DNA from: Planctomycetota bacterium
GTDB lineage: Bacteria > Planctomycetota > Brocadiia > Brocadiales > Brocadiaceae
DNA: 64,000 nucleotides
Assembly (NCBI GenBank): GCA_016873165.1
Contig: VGXV01000009.1
Span: 30,325 to 94,324 of the forward strand
Reading direction: 5' to 3'
Under the pieces are notes generated by a model. It had not been told where the DNA came from and did not search any database. It worked only from the letters and a program-made list of their open reading frames with translations. Both the position numbers and the translations under genes were made by a program. This document shows, piece after piece, positions 24,300 through 33,464 of this stretch (the first letter of the stretch is position 1; every line of letters starts with the position of its first letter).

Positions 24300-24512
24300 T
24301 TATCGCAGCGGTTTCAATAAATACTCCAATCCATTTTGTTTGATTTCATAGACACTTCTCAGCATATCGCCTAACGCGCCTTCCGGAAACCCATTTTGTG
24401 CAAACCACACAAGATATCCTTCCGGCAAATCAATCAGCAATCTCCCCTGATATTTTCCATACGGCATTCGTGTTTTTACAAGTTTTAGTAAATACTCTTT
24501 ATCAGGAAACAT
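24300..24512 (-). CDS. DUF3820 family protein
   Basis: A 70-residue protein with the DUF3820 pattern: MPYGKYQGRLLIDLPEGYL followed by VWFAQNGFPEG. This family is small, conserved and often predicted to be nucleic-acid-associated, without an assigned role. It lies in a run of closely spaced - strand genes between DUF523-DUF1722 and an unknown 134-residue protein. Confidence 0.8.
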   Translation of the reverse strand: MFPDKEYLLKLVKTRMPYGKYQGRLLIDLPEGYLVWFAQNGFPEGALGDMLRSVYEIKQNGLEYLLKPLR

Positions 24513-24586
24513 GTTATCCCTTCTTTACCGGCCCAAAAACTCAATGGTTTCTTTCTGGAAAAAGGAAAGAAGCTCATCAAAATTTT

Positions 24587-24991
24587 CTATATTCCATTAT
24601 CCTGACAGAACTCATCAAGTTCCTCTGCCAATCTGCCCGTTTGTTCCAAAATACGATTGCCGGCTTTTCCACTTTCCGCAAGATATCTGTAATACATATG
24701 GCAGACATCATCTGAATTAAGAGCGTCTTTTACATGAAACATTGGCACAACCTCACTGTCCGGAAGAAAACTGGCAAGTTGAAGGAAACACAATTTAAGT
24801 GATCGGAGCATTTTTTCATCTCTTTTCACCACAGTGCCAACATACGTCAGGTTGACCTTTACCGCCTCTTTTATGATATCCTTATTGTGGGGTAAGAGAG
24901 ATATCCTTCGTCCCTGAATATTGCTTACCGGGTTTTCATCCAGTATTTTTCCATACTCTTTTACTATCTTTATTGCGGTTTCTATATCCAT
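24587..24991 (-). CDS. Hypothetical protein
   Basis: A 134-residue acidic, alpha-helical protein (MDIETAIKIVKEYGKILDEN) of no family I recognise. The ATG at 24991 is chosen because GGGAGG lies 5 nt before it. The frame remains open to 25105, but that stretch overlaps the upstream gene. It has no signal or membrane segment. Its position just downstream of the Fe-S/DUF3786 gene suggests a shared transcript. Confidence 0.6.
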   Translation of the reverse strand: MDIETAIKIVKEYGKILDENPVSNIQGRRISLLPHNKDIIKEAVKVNLTYVGTVVKRDEKMLRSLKLCFLQLASFLPDSEVVPMFHVKDALNSDDVCHMYYRYLAESGKAGNRILEQTGRLAEELDEFCQDNGI

Positions 24992-25070
24992 ATTCCCTCC
25001 CTTACCCTCCATTTTATCTGTATGTATTGTACCTGTCTTTAGTCGTTGCCCGGAGAAAAACATTAGCCCG

Positions 25071-25844
25071 TTATTGAACAAAAATCTCCACAAATCTTTC
25101 AACAAGATACGCCAAATATTCTATATCGATATAATCTTCGGCGCTGCTATCAAGAAACAATTTACAACTAGCCGGAAACTCATCATCCGCATCCCAGAAA
25201 CACAGATATAAGGGTATTTTGGGCAACAAATCGAATTGGTAAACATAATCTGCCTTCATCTTCCCTTGTCCGGCAACTCCTCCCAATTCTCTGCATCGAA
25301 TCTTTAATCCTTCTTTATCATAGTTAAATTTTATGGCAATTTTTTCTTCGGCATTACGTTGAAATGCCTTTACATGCGAGGCGGTGTTGGGAAAATATCC
25401 CAATGTAACCCATTCACCGGTTAAAGGCCTGCTGCCCTTCCTGCGTACATAATCATAAATGATAATTTTCGACCATGAGTCGGGACAATACTTACCATCC
25501 TCAAACAATCCTTCTCTTCTGACCTCATATGGCATATTCATCATTTTCAGTTTAATTTTTTCTGTGCCATCCTCAATCTCATATCTCCCACCAATCACAG
25601 CACTTGTTTCCCTAAAATTTACACGTTTCGCTTCTTCCTCCAATTCATTGCTCACCCGGCTGTAATTATCGTCCATGGTAACTATTGCTTTATTTAACAC
25701 CAAAGTATCTTTTTCCGCTGCAACATAAGGACAATCCTGTATTTTGCGCTGAGCATTCATTACCTTAAGTGCAAAAGCTGTGCAGGTTGTGTCCCCACAT
25801 TCGCCACAATTTGTTTTTGGTAATTTTTTGTATATTTCAATCAT
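25071..25844 (-). CDS. Fe-S domain plus DUF3786 protein
   Basis: A 257-residue protein. The N-terminus has KTNCGECGDTTCTAFALKV and a further Cys (DCPYVA), the 4Fe-4S pattern found in the corrinoid protein subunit of acetyl-CoA synthase (CdhE/AcsC). Residues 80-257 are DUF3786, a domain common in anaerobes (SRPLTGEWVTLGYFPNT, LGGVAGQGKMKADYVY, FWDADDEFP). It may be a soluble redox or corrinoid-related protein in an anaerobe; the reaction is unknown. No carbon-monoxide dehydrogenase genes are adjacent. Confidence 0.8.
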   Translation of the reverse strand: MIEIYKKLPKTNCGECGDTTCTAFALKVMNAQRKIQDCPYVAAEKDTLVLNKAIVTMDDNYSRVSNELEEEAKRVNFRETSAVIGGRYEIEDGTEKIKLKMMNMPYEVRREGLFEDGKYCPDSWSKIIIYDYVRRKGSRPLTGEWVTLGYFPNTASHVKAFQRNAEEKIAIKFNYDKEGLKIRCRELGGVAGQGKMKADYVYQFDLLPKIPLYLCFWDADDEFPASCKLFLDSSAEDYIDIEYLAYLVERFVEIFVQ

Positions 25845-25917
25845 AATGTTATTTATTGTATTTATTATAATTCATAACCGACAGGAGTTGCATTCAGTTA
25901 CTATCCGGAATTCCCTT

Positions 25918-25966
25918 ATAACACAAAAGGCATCCTCATTTTCAAGAAGGATGCCTTTCGTGTTAT
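25918..25966. terminator. Strong hairpin downstream of ppdK
   Basis: An 18-bp stem with one mismatch: ATAACACAAAAGGCATCC at 25918 and GGATGCCTTTCGTGTTAT ending at 25966, with a 13-nt loop. It lies between the ppdK stop and the next gene. A short T-rich run follows on the + side only, so it resembles a + strand terminator more than a - strand one. The stem alone may protect or end the ppdK mRNA. Confidence 0.6.
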
Positions 25967-25990
25967 AATTTTTGAAACAGAATTTTCTGA

Positions 25991-28759
25991 TCAAACTGTC
26001 GCACGTGATAAAGGTTGCTCCAAGGATGCCTGCGCAGCGGCAAGACGAGCTATTGGAACCCTAAAGGGAGAGCAGCTTACGTAATTCATCCCGATTTTAT
26101 GACAAAAAGAAACTGTTTGAGGATTACCCCCATGTTCACCGCAAATTCCGATTTTCAATTCTTTTCGGGTATTTCTTCCGTTCTTAATGCCAATTTGCAC
26201 CAACTGTCCGGTGCCTTCCTGATCCAAGACCTGAAATGGGTCCTTCTCAAGTATTTCATTCTCGATGTACTCCGGAACAAAAGAGCCCACATCATCACGG
26301 CTAAAACCAAATGTCATCTGGGTTAAATCATTCGTCCCGAAGGAAAAGAATTCAGCGTGTTTGGCAATCTTATCTGCTATTAAAGCTGCACGTGGCAATT
26401 CAATCATTGTTCCTATAAGATAATCAACCTTTACACCTTTCTTTTCCATTATTTCTTTTGCATTTTTTTGAATCAACTCTTTTAAAATAATGAACTCTTT
26501 TTCAGTACTAATAAGAGGCAACATTATTTCCGGATAAACAGAAACGCCCTTTTGTTTCATATTACATGCAGCTTCAATAATTGCCTGAACCTGCATTTCA
26601 TAAATTTCCGGATAGGTAATACCAAGCCGGCATCCCCTATGACCTAACATTGGATTTAGCTCATGAAGCGCCGAAACCTTTTCCTGTACTTCCTGAAAAC
26701 TGATCTTCATCTGCCTTGCTATTTCTCTTTGATTGCTTTCTTCCTGCGGCAAAAATTCATGTAAAGGAGGATCTAAAAGACGTATTGTCACAGGAAGACC
26801 TTCCATTACCTTAAAAATTTGTTCAAAGTCTCTCCGCTGCATAGGAAGCAAATTTTTCAGCGCCGATGAAAAAGAGGCCATCGGATCTTTCAGTTCATTC
26901 TGCGCCTTTGTTAAATCTTTTTTAAGCATACTGATTTTATTATCCGATGCTTTATTTATCTCTTTTTGTATACTATCAATTTTAATTTTCACATTCTTTA
27001 CGTCAGGGGCAGAAAGAATCATTTGCCGAACAAAATCGATTCTATTTTCTCCGAAAAACATGTGTTCCGTTCTGCAAAGTCCTATTCCTTCCGCGCCAAA
27101 TTCGCGAGCCTTTTTTGCATCTTCCGGTGTATCTGCATTTGTTCTCACCTTCAACTTTCTTATCTCATCCGCCCATGACATTAGTGTGGCAAAATCATCG
27201 CTGAGTTTAGGATCAAGGGTGGGCACCTTCCCCATCATTACCTCGCCACTGCTTCCATCCAAAGATATAAATGCCCCTTTCTTTACAACTTTTCCATCTA
27301 CCTTGAAAAGTTGTTTTTTATAATCCACGTGTATCGCACCGCAGCCGGCAATGCAGCATTTACCCATTCCTCTCGCAACCACAGCCGCATGGGAAGTCAT
27401 ACCACCGCTAGTGGTAAGAATTCCCTGAGACACATGCATTCCGCCAATATCTTCGGGAGAAGTTTCTTTTCTGACGAGGATTACCTGTTCATTCTTCTCC
27501 GCCATCCTTTCCGCATCCTCAGCGCTGAAAACCGCTTTGCCCGTAGCAGCTCCGGGAGACGCAGGGAGCCCTTCCGCTATTACTTCTCTTTTTGCCTTAG
27601 GATCGAATGTCGGGTGCAATAACTGATCAAGTTGGTTCGGATCAATTCTTGAAATAGCAATCTTCTTATCTATTAACTTTTCTTTTACCATATCAACCGC
27701 AATCTTTATTGCCGCACGAGCTGTCCTCTTACCGTTTCTCGTCTGCAGCATAAACAAGCGATTTTCCTGAATGGTAAATTCCATATCCTGAACATCTTTA
27801 AAATGTTTTTCCAGTATATCTTTATATTTATAAAGTTCTTTGTATACCTTTGGCATTTCTTTTTCGAGATTTGCAATCGGTTCCGGCGTGCGAATACCCG
27901 CCACAACGTCTTCCCCCTGGGCGTTAATGAGGAATTCACCGTAAAATTTATTTTCCCCTGTTGAGGGGTTTCTGGTAAAACATACTCCGGTCGCGGAATG
28001 ATTTCCCATATTTCCAAATACCATAGCCTGAACATTCACTGCCGTGCCAATAAGCCCCTTTATTTCATAAAGCTGTCTGTACTTAACTGCCCGCGGGTTA
28101 TTCCAAGATGCAAAAACAGCATGGATCGCTTTGTGAAGTTGTTCTGACGGATCATTTGGAAATGATTCTCGCGTATTTTTTTTATAAATTGCCTTATATT
28201 CATCTACAATATTTTTCAACTGATCAGCCGTCAAATCCGTATCGCTTTTTACTCGTGATTTTTTCTTGTATTTGTCTAAAACCTCTTCAAAATTATGCCG
28301 TTCAATCCCCATAACTACGTCACCAAACATGGAAATAAACCTGCGATACGCATCCCATGCAAACCGGTTATTTCCTGTTTTTTTTATCAGGCCAGTTACC
28401 GCATCATCGTTTAATCCAAGATTCAGCACCGTGTCCATCATGCCTGGCATTGATGCAGCGGCGCCGCTTCGCACTGAAACCAACAAAGGGTTATTTGCAT
28501 CGCCTAATTTTGCTCCCATCAATTTTTCCAATCGGGAAAGATTTTGCTCTATCTCTTTTTCGAGACCTTTGGGATATTGTTGCTTGTTCTTATAATAAGC
28601 ATCGCAAACCTCTGTTGTGATAGTAAAACCGGGAGGAACAGGAATACCGATATTTGTCATTTCCGCTAAATTTGCCCCTTTACCTCCAAGCAGATATTTC
28701 ATATCCGCTTTCCCATCAGCCTTACCGTCTCCAAAGAAATAGACATACTTGGGCGCCAT
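25991..28759 (-). CDS. ppdK: Pyruvate, phosphate dikinase
   Basis: A 922-residue PPDK interconverting pyruvate + ATP + Pi with phosphoenolpyruvate + AMP + PPi. The N-terminal nucleotide-binding domain starts GGKGANLAEM. The phospho-carrier His lies in GGMTSHAAVVARGMGKCC near residue 455. The C-terminal PEP barrel has EGIGLCRTEHMF, GTMIELPRA and the catalytic ICGEHGG near residue 875. It is slightly longer than typical bacterial PPDK because of a coiled insert near 625-655 (KEINKASDNKISMLKKDL). GAAAGGAGT precedes the start. It is monocistronic by spacing. Confidence 0.97.
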   Translation of the reverse strand: MAPKYVYFFGDGKADGKADMKYLLGGKGANLAEMTNIGIPVPPGFTITTEVCDAYYKNKQQYPKGLEKEIEQNLSRLEKLMGAKLGDANNPLLVSVRSGAAASMPGMMDTVLNLGLNDDAVTGLIKKTGNNRFAWDAYRRFISMFGDVVMGIERHNFEEVLDKYKKKSRVKSDTDLTADQLKNIVDEYKAIYKKNTRESFPNDPSEQLHKAIHAVFASWNNPRAVKYRQLYEIKGLIGTAVNVQAMVFGNMGNHSATGVCFTRNPSTGENKFYGEFLINAQGEDVVAGIRTPEPIANLEKEMPKVYKELYKYKDILEKHFKDVQDMEFTIQENRLFMLQTRNGKRTARAAIKIAVDMVKEKLIDKKIAISRIDPNQLDQLLHPTFDPKAKREVIAEGLPASPGAATGKAVFSAEDAERMAEKNEQVILVRKETSPEDIGGMHVSQGILTTSGGMTSHAAVVARGMGKCCIAGCGAIHVDYKKQLFKVDGKVVKKGAFISLDGSSGEVMMGKVPTLDPKLSDDFATLMSWADEIRKLKVRTNADTPEDAKKAREFGAEGIGLCRTEHMFFGENRIDFVRQMILSAPDVKNVKIKIDSIQKEINKASDNKISMLKKDLTKAQNELKDPMASFSSALKNLLPMQRRDFEQIFKVMEGLPVTIRLLDPPLHEFLPQEESNQREIARQMKISFQEVQEKVSALHELNPMLGHRGCRLGITYPEIYEMQVQAIIEAACNMKQKGVSVYPEIMLPLISTEKEFIILKELIQKNAKEIMEKKGVKVDYLIGTMIELPRAALIADKIAKHAEFFSFGTNDLTQMTFGFSRDDVGSFVPEYIENEILEKDPFQVLDQEGTGQLVQIGIKNGRNTRKELKIGICGEHGGNPQTVSFCHKIGMNYVSCSPFRVPIARLAAAQASLEQPLSRATV

Positions 28760-29547
28760 TCAAAATACTCCTTTCAATGAATATATTTTAAACACGAAGA
28801 GAATTTTAACTTTTGTAACTATTTTTACTCTCACATACCCGACAAACCACTACCTTGATACAATTGCAAAACATCCGCTTTATTAGTAATTTTTTTTAAT
28901 AGTATATCTCAGTATCACCATATTTTATAAAAACATTAGCACACGTATGCGCACGCCTGAAAAATTAAATTGAAACAATAAATAAATCGCTTAGAACAGA
29001 ATAACGGGATGACATATTTTCGTGATGGAATGCAGTTTAAATTGTTTTATCAACAAATGAAAGCCTATCACAATACTAAACCTCATAATTGCTTTAGGCG
29101 GTATGAATTTTGTTTAACTTTTATCGAAACCAAGCAGTTAGTGACGATATTGAAATAACTGAAAACCACCACAACAAAAAGAACAAATGACAAATGTATT
29201 AAAACTACACTCCCCTTTAAATTTTCAGCATAAGGCAATCCACATAACACAAATCCACATATTCTCTGATATGGTTCCCCTGCATACAAACTGCTATCTC
29301 ACTACCAAGGAAAACAAAACGCTTCGCATACTAACATAAACAAATTTAACTGGCAAGAAAATTCAAGGGATGAAAACCATGCAGAATGGAATGATTGTGG
29401 ATAAGGAAATGTATTATTACTTTTTTTAATAAAATCTCAGTAATCGATTAAGGATACAATGAAAATGGAACAACACTCATATGGTAATATTATTTTCAGA
29501 AAAAGAAAGACATCGCTTATTTACTTTGCATTTTCTCACAATATCTT
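28760..29547. other. Gene-free AT-rich stretch
   Basis: About 790 bp upstream of ppdK without a supportable gene. Short open frames in it have no family features and poor start contexts. No tRNA, clear terminal repeat or convincing promoter hexamer pair was found. It presumably contains the ppdK promoter. Confidence 0.5.
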
Positions 29548-30015
29548 CTATCTATTACTTTTTTTTGAAAGCCTTTCTTCATATTCCATCACTGTTTCCT
29601 CCTGCGCAATTGTCTCGATGGAACCCGGTCTTTTTTTACGAACTTCTATAATTGCATCTTTTGCACTATATCCCTTATTTACAAGATAGCATGCCAACAT
29701 TGTGCCTGTTCTCCCTATTCCTGCATCACAATGCACAACTACTTTTTTATCGGAAGATATCGCTTCATTTACAAAAAGAATGAACTCCTCTATTTGCTCC
29801 TGTGTCGGCGGGGTAAGATCTGCTATGGGAATATGTTTATTGATAAAACCAAATTCTTCTAACAATGTTCTGTGAAGAGGCCATTCTGACAAAGAAACGA
29901 TTACATCTATACCGCTTTCTTTAAGAAACTCAAAATTGGATATCCCTGACATGGGCCTCGCCATACCAGCAATTTCGTTCTTTATAAGCCAGCTAAAATT
30001 TCTAGGAATATTCAT
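29548..30015 (-). CDS. Dual-specificity-type protein phosphatase
   Basis: A 155-residue cysteine phosphatase. The signature HCX5R is present as VVHCDAGIGRTGTM, with general-acid Asp in IADLTPP upstream. It resembles the small DUSP23/Cdc14-like group, which acts on phosphoproteins or small phosphorylated metabolites. Its start overlaps the end of maf by 14 nt, so the two are coupled. Confidence 0.85.
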   Translation of the reverse strand: MNIPRNFSWLIKNEIAGMARPMSGISNFEFLKESGIDVIVSLSEWPLHRTLLEEFGFINKHIPIADLTPPTQEQIEEFILFVNEAISSDKKVVVHCDAGIGRTGTMLACYLVNKGYSAKDAIIEVRKKRPGSIETIAQEETVMEYEERLSKKSNR

Positions 30016-30586
30016 TCTTTACAAATTCAGTTAGCATTTTTTGCAATAACTCCAAAGGTAAACCAACAACATTTGAATAGCTTCCATCTATTTCATCAAT
30101 AAATTTCTGCCCTCTTCCCTGAATTGCATAAGCACCGGCTTTACCCATAGGTTCTCCTGACCGGACATACCTTTCGAGTTCATCCACCGGAGTGTTCTTC
30201 ATTTTTACTTTTGTCCGTGCAACACCTACGAGTTGTCTTCCAGATGGCATTTCTTTAATACAGACACCGGAAAGTACCTCATGTACCGAGTTATTCAAAA
30301 AAGAAAGCATCCTCTTTGCATCGTTTGTATCTTTTGGTTTACCATAGACATTATTGTCATGTAAAATGATCGTATCTGCACCAATAACAATTGCATCTTT
30401 CATTTCTTTCGCCACATTACCCGCTTTTAAAGACGCTAGGGCTTGAACAAATTCGCTTGGCGGCAAGTTGCGGTTACAAACGTTTTCATCAATTCCATGG
30501 GGCACAAAATCAAACAAAAACCCCAACAACTTAAACAACTCAATCCTCTGAGGAGAACTTGAAGCAAGAATAAAACGTTTGTTCAC
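30002..30586 (-). CDS. maf: Maf-family nucleotide pyrophosphatase
   Basis: A 194-residue Maf/YhdE-like nucleoside triphosphate pyrophosphatase (dTTP/UTP or modified nucleotides), thought to clean the nucleotide pool and limit septum formation. It shows ILASSSPQRIELF at the N-terminus, VIGADTII in the centre and GKAGAYAIQGRG. The GTG at 30586 is preferred because GAGAGG lies just upstream; another GTG at 30622 has no Shine-Dalgarno. It lies 83 bp downstream of rplQ and may be the tail of the ribosomal transcript. Confidence 0.88.
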   Translation of the reverse strand: MNKRFILASSSPQRIELFKLLGFLFDFVPHGIDENVCNRNLPPSEFVQALASLKAGNVAKEMKDAIVIGADTIILHDNNVYGKPKDTNDAKRMLSFLNNSVHEVLSGVCIKEMPSGRQLVGVARTKVKMKNTPVDELERYVRSGEPMGKAGAYAIQGRGQKFIDEIDGSYSNVVGLPLELLQKMLTEFVKNEYS

Positions 30587-30669
30587 ATAAACCTCTCTTT
30601 GTGATAACCTTCCTATAACCACATGAGAGAAGCAAGAATATCCTGCGTAAGAAATAAGAAGTTTTAAAA

Positions 30670-31230
30670 TTAAGATGTGGCTACTTTAGGTTTGACCTCT
30701 TCAGCGGATTGTGTTTCCAATGTACCTTCTACTAACTCAAACACTGCAAGGGACGCGTTATCATTAAGCCTTCTTCCCAACAACCGCAACTTCCTGCGCA
30801 TTCCACCCATTGTATATTCAATTTGCGGCACCTTTCCAACACTGCTGCCGGAAAGAACTCCCAAACGCGTACCTGATAACTTCAATATGCGCGTATATCC
30901 GCCATTCCTATCTATATATTTTTTTGCAATACCACCACTCTCACGCCATTGTCCTTCGCCAAGAATCTTTTTTACAACATCAACATTTTTCAATCTTGAG
31001 AAAATTTGGCGATAACAGTGAACGTAACCCGGCTTGTCATTTTCCTTTTTTTCTAATCCTTTTTTTGCAATGGTAATTATTTTTTCGGCAAAAGACCTCG
31101 TCTCCTTTGCCTTTTCTAAGGTCGTTACAATCCTTCCGTGAATAAAAAGGCTGTTAGCGAGATTCTGCCTTAGCGAACTTCTATGAGCGGAAGTTCTTGA
31201 TAAATGTCTGCCCCTTTTTCCATGTCTCAT
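30670..31230 (-). CDS. rplQ: 50S ribosomal protein L17
   Basis: L17 of 186 residues, against roughly 115-130 usually. The N-terminal core is standard (MRHGKRGRHLSRTSAHR), as are GGYTRIL (110-116) and the final NDNASLAVFELVE. About 35 basic residues (119-153, VGKVPQIEYTMGGMRRKLR) are inserted between the last two, and a tail of about 20 residues follows. It follows rpoA after 4 bp, the standard end of the alpha operon. Confidence 0.95.
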   Translation of the reverse strand: MRHGKRGRHLSRTSAHRSSLRQNLANSLFIHGRIVTTLEKAKETRSFAEKIITIAKKGLEKKENDKPGYVHCYRQIFSRLKNVDVVKKILGEGQWRESGGIAKKYIDRNGGYTRILKLSGTRLGVLSGSSVGKVPQIEYTMGGMRRKLRLLGRRLNDNASLAVFELVEGTLETQSAEEVKPKVATS

Positions 31231-31234
31231 TGTA

Positions 31235-32251
31235 TCACCCTTTTTCCTTTTCCATTTGCTTTATTTCCACAGGCATCCCAATAGTTAAATTTAATTGGCT
31301 TAACTTTTTCTTTAATTCCTTCATTGTAGTTTTTCCAAAGTTTTTTATCTGCAAAAGTTCTTCCTCTGTTTTAACAACAAGGTCGCCTACCGTTACAATA
31401 TTTGCCGTCTCCAAACAGTTGGAAGCCCGCACTGATAAGTCCAATTCTGCAATTGGCATACTCAACGTCTTATTAAATTCTTCAGCAGACACATCTGATA
31501 CTGGTTCTGTACCCATGATCTTCTCTATCTGCTGGAGTTCTCTCCCAATTTCGAAGTATTGCACAAACGGATTCAAATGCTTCCTTGTAATCACTGCCGC
31601 TTCAACCAATGCCATTTCCGGGGTAATAGTACCATTCGTCCATATTTCCAAAATCAGTCTGTCATAATTTGTTCTTCTTCCAACACGTGTTTCCTCTGTA
31701 GCATAACGAACGTTTCTTATAGGAGAAAAGACAGAATCTATCGCAATCAAGCCAATCTCCTGCTCCTCAGATTCATTTTCATCTGCAGTTATATACCCCC
31801 TACCCTTTCGAACCTCCATTTCTACATTAAAAACCACATCCTCAGACAGAGTCGCGATATGCAAATCACCATTGATAACCTCTACACTTTCATCGGTAAT
31901 TATATCTTTGCCTGTTATTTTACCTTTTTTACAAGCTTCTATTTTTATAATCTTCGGCTGATCAGAATGCATTTTGACAACCAAATTTTTGATGTTCAGT
32001 ATTATGTCTGCGACATCTTCAACAACACCTGGCACAGTAGTAAATTCATGAGCCACTCCTTCTATTTTTACCGACACAATAGCACTACCTTCCAAAGAAG
32101 ACAGCAGCACTCTCCGTAAACTATTTCCTACCGTATGACCAAAACCACGTTCAAAAGGGGCTGCTATGAACTTACCATATCTGTCAGTCAAAGTCTCATT
32201 TTCCACTTCCACACGTACTGGTAGTTCAAGACCTCTCCACCTTATTCGCAT
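31235..32251 (-). CDS. rpoA: RNA polymerase alpha subunit
   Basis: A 338-residue alpha subunit. The N-terminal assembly domain has GNSLRRVLLSSLEG. The C-terminal domain (about 255-330, SVRASNCLETANIVTVGDL) has the helix-hairpin-helix that binds UP elements and activators. GGGAGG lies before the ATG. The 146-bp spacer after rpsD (32252-32397) is the longest in this part of the cluster and could hold an internal promoter, but no clear hexamers were seen. Confidence 0.98.
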   Translation of the reverse strand: MRIRWRGLELPVRVEVENETLTDRYGKFIAAPFERGFGHTVGNSLRRVLLSSLEGSAIVSVKIEGVAHEFTTVPGVVEDVADIILNIKNLVVKMHSDQPKIIKIEACKKGKITGKDIITDESVEVINGDLHIATLSEDVVFNVEMEVRKGRGYITADENESEEQEIGLIAIDSVFSPIRNVRYATEETRVGRRTNYDRLILEIWTNGTITPEMALVEAAVITRKHLNPFVQYFEIGRELQQIEKIMGTEPVSDVSAEEFNKTLSMPIAELDLSVRASNCLETANIVTVGDLVVKTEEELLQIKNFGKTTMKELKKKLSQLNLTIGMPVEIKQMEKEKG

Positions 32252-32397
32252 ATTTTCCTCCCTAATCTATTTATAAGGGAATTTATAAAAATAAATTTGA
32301 CGCAAGTAACTTTTCTTACGAGAATATTTGCGGGTATTACAAATACAATTTGAAATACAATAACAATCTTATAGCGGGCTGTTCAGGTTAAAATCAA

Positions 32398-33024
32398 TTA
32401 TTTCGAACATAACTCGATTATTAATTGTTCCTGAACAGAGGCGGAAATATCGTCCCTTGTCGGAAGTTGCTTTACCACACCTTCCAATGCATCCTGGCGA
32501 AATTCTAACCAAGAGGGTATTTTTTTTGATTTTAAAGATTCAACATTATCCTGGATAAATTTCCTGCTTTTCTCCCTATTCTTAGATTTTATTACATCAC
32601 CAACCCTTACCAGTAAAGAAGGAATATCAACTTTTTTATCGTTAACCGTTATGTGACCATGTAAAATCAGTTGTCTGGCACTTTTTCTGGAATGTGCAAA
32701 TGAAAGCAAATGTACAACATTATCCAATCTTCGTTCTAACATTATCAGCAGATTGTCTCCGGTATTCCCCTTCTGTTTTTCCGCTTTTCTAAAGTAATTC
32801 CGGAATTGTTTTTCCAAAATACCATAAAAACGCTTCATTTTCTGTTTTTCTCGAAATTGAATACCGTACTTTGACAATTTCCCCCGTCCCCAGGAAAACT
32901 GTCCCGGCGGATATTTTCGTTTTGTAATCGCACACTTCGCTGTTTCACAGCGAATCCCCTTAAGAAACAGCTTCTCCCCTTCTCTTCGACATAATCTACA
33001 TTGTGGTCCTACATATCTTGCCAT
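32398..33024 (-). CDS. rpsD: 30S ribosomal protein S4
   Basis: A 208-residue primary 16S rRNA-binding protein. It is the zinc-binding form: C9, C12, C26 and C31. The S4 RNA-binding domain contains LDNVVHLLSFAHSRKSARQL. In the alpha operon S4 is often an autoregulator; no S4 leader pseudoknot could be identified here. Confidence 0.98.
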   Translation of the reverse strand: MARYVGPQCRLCRREGEKLFLKGIRCETAKCAITKRKYPPGQFSWGRGKLSKYGIQFREKQKMKRFYGILEKQFRNYFRKAEKQKGNTGDNLLIMLERRLDNVVHLLSFAHSRKSARQLILHGHITVNDKKVDIPSLLVRVGDVIKSKNREKSRKFIQDNVESLKSKKIPSWLEFRQDALEGVVKQLPTRDDISASVQEQLIIELCSK

Positions 33025-33054
33025 ATTTTCCCTTTCCAGTACTGCTCTATATAC

Positions 33055-33432
33055 TTATACTCTGCGCTTTTTGCGAGGCCGACAACCGTTATGAGGAAGA
33101 GGTGTAACATCTTCAATCGCTTTTACACTTAATCCTGCTGCCTGAAGAGCAGTAATAGCCGATTCTCTACCAGGCCCCGGCCCCTTAACTCTTATTTCTA
33201 TTTCTTGCACTCCATATTTTTGAGCCTTTTCTGCTGCACTCGTCGCTGCTTTCTGAGCAGCAAAAGGCGTACTTTTACGAGAGCCTTTATACCCCGCAGT
33301 GCCAGCACTTGCCCAGCAAATTGTCTCACCATTCACGTCTGTTATTGTTACATACGTATTATTAAACGTGGCTTTGATATTTGCTATTGCCCTTGTAACA
33401 TTGCGCCTTATTTTTTTGCTAGTATTCGACAT
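33055..33432 (-). CDS. rpsK: 30S ribosomal protein S11
   Basis: A 125-residue S11 with [30 protein letters not shown] and the basic end [15 protein letters not shown]. It is separated from rpsM by an intervening methyltransferase gene, whereas the two are normally adjacent. Confidence 0.98.
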   Translation of the reverse strand: MSNTSKKIRRNVTRAIANIKATFNNTYVTITDVNGETICWASAGTAGYKGSRKSTPFAAQKAATSAAEKAQKYGVQEIEIRVKGPGPGRESAITALQAAGLSVKAIEDVTPLPHNGCRPRKKRRV

Positions 33433-33464
33433 GTTTTTACCTCATCGTTCTATAAACAGTTACT

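Noticed and set aside
29083..29289. 68-codon - strand frame with a hydrophobic stretch
   Set aside because: No recognisable family, no Shine-Dalgarno, isolated in an AT-rich gap; not enough support for a gene.
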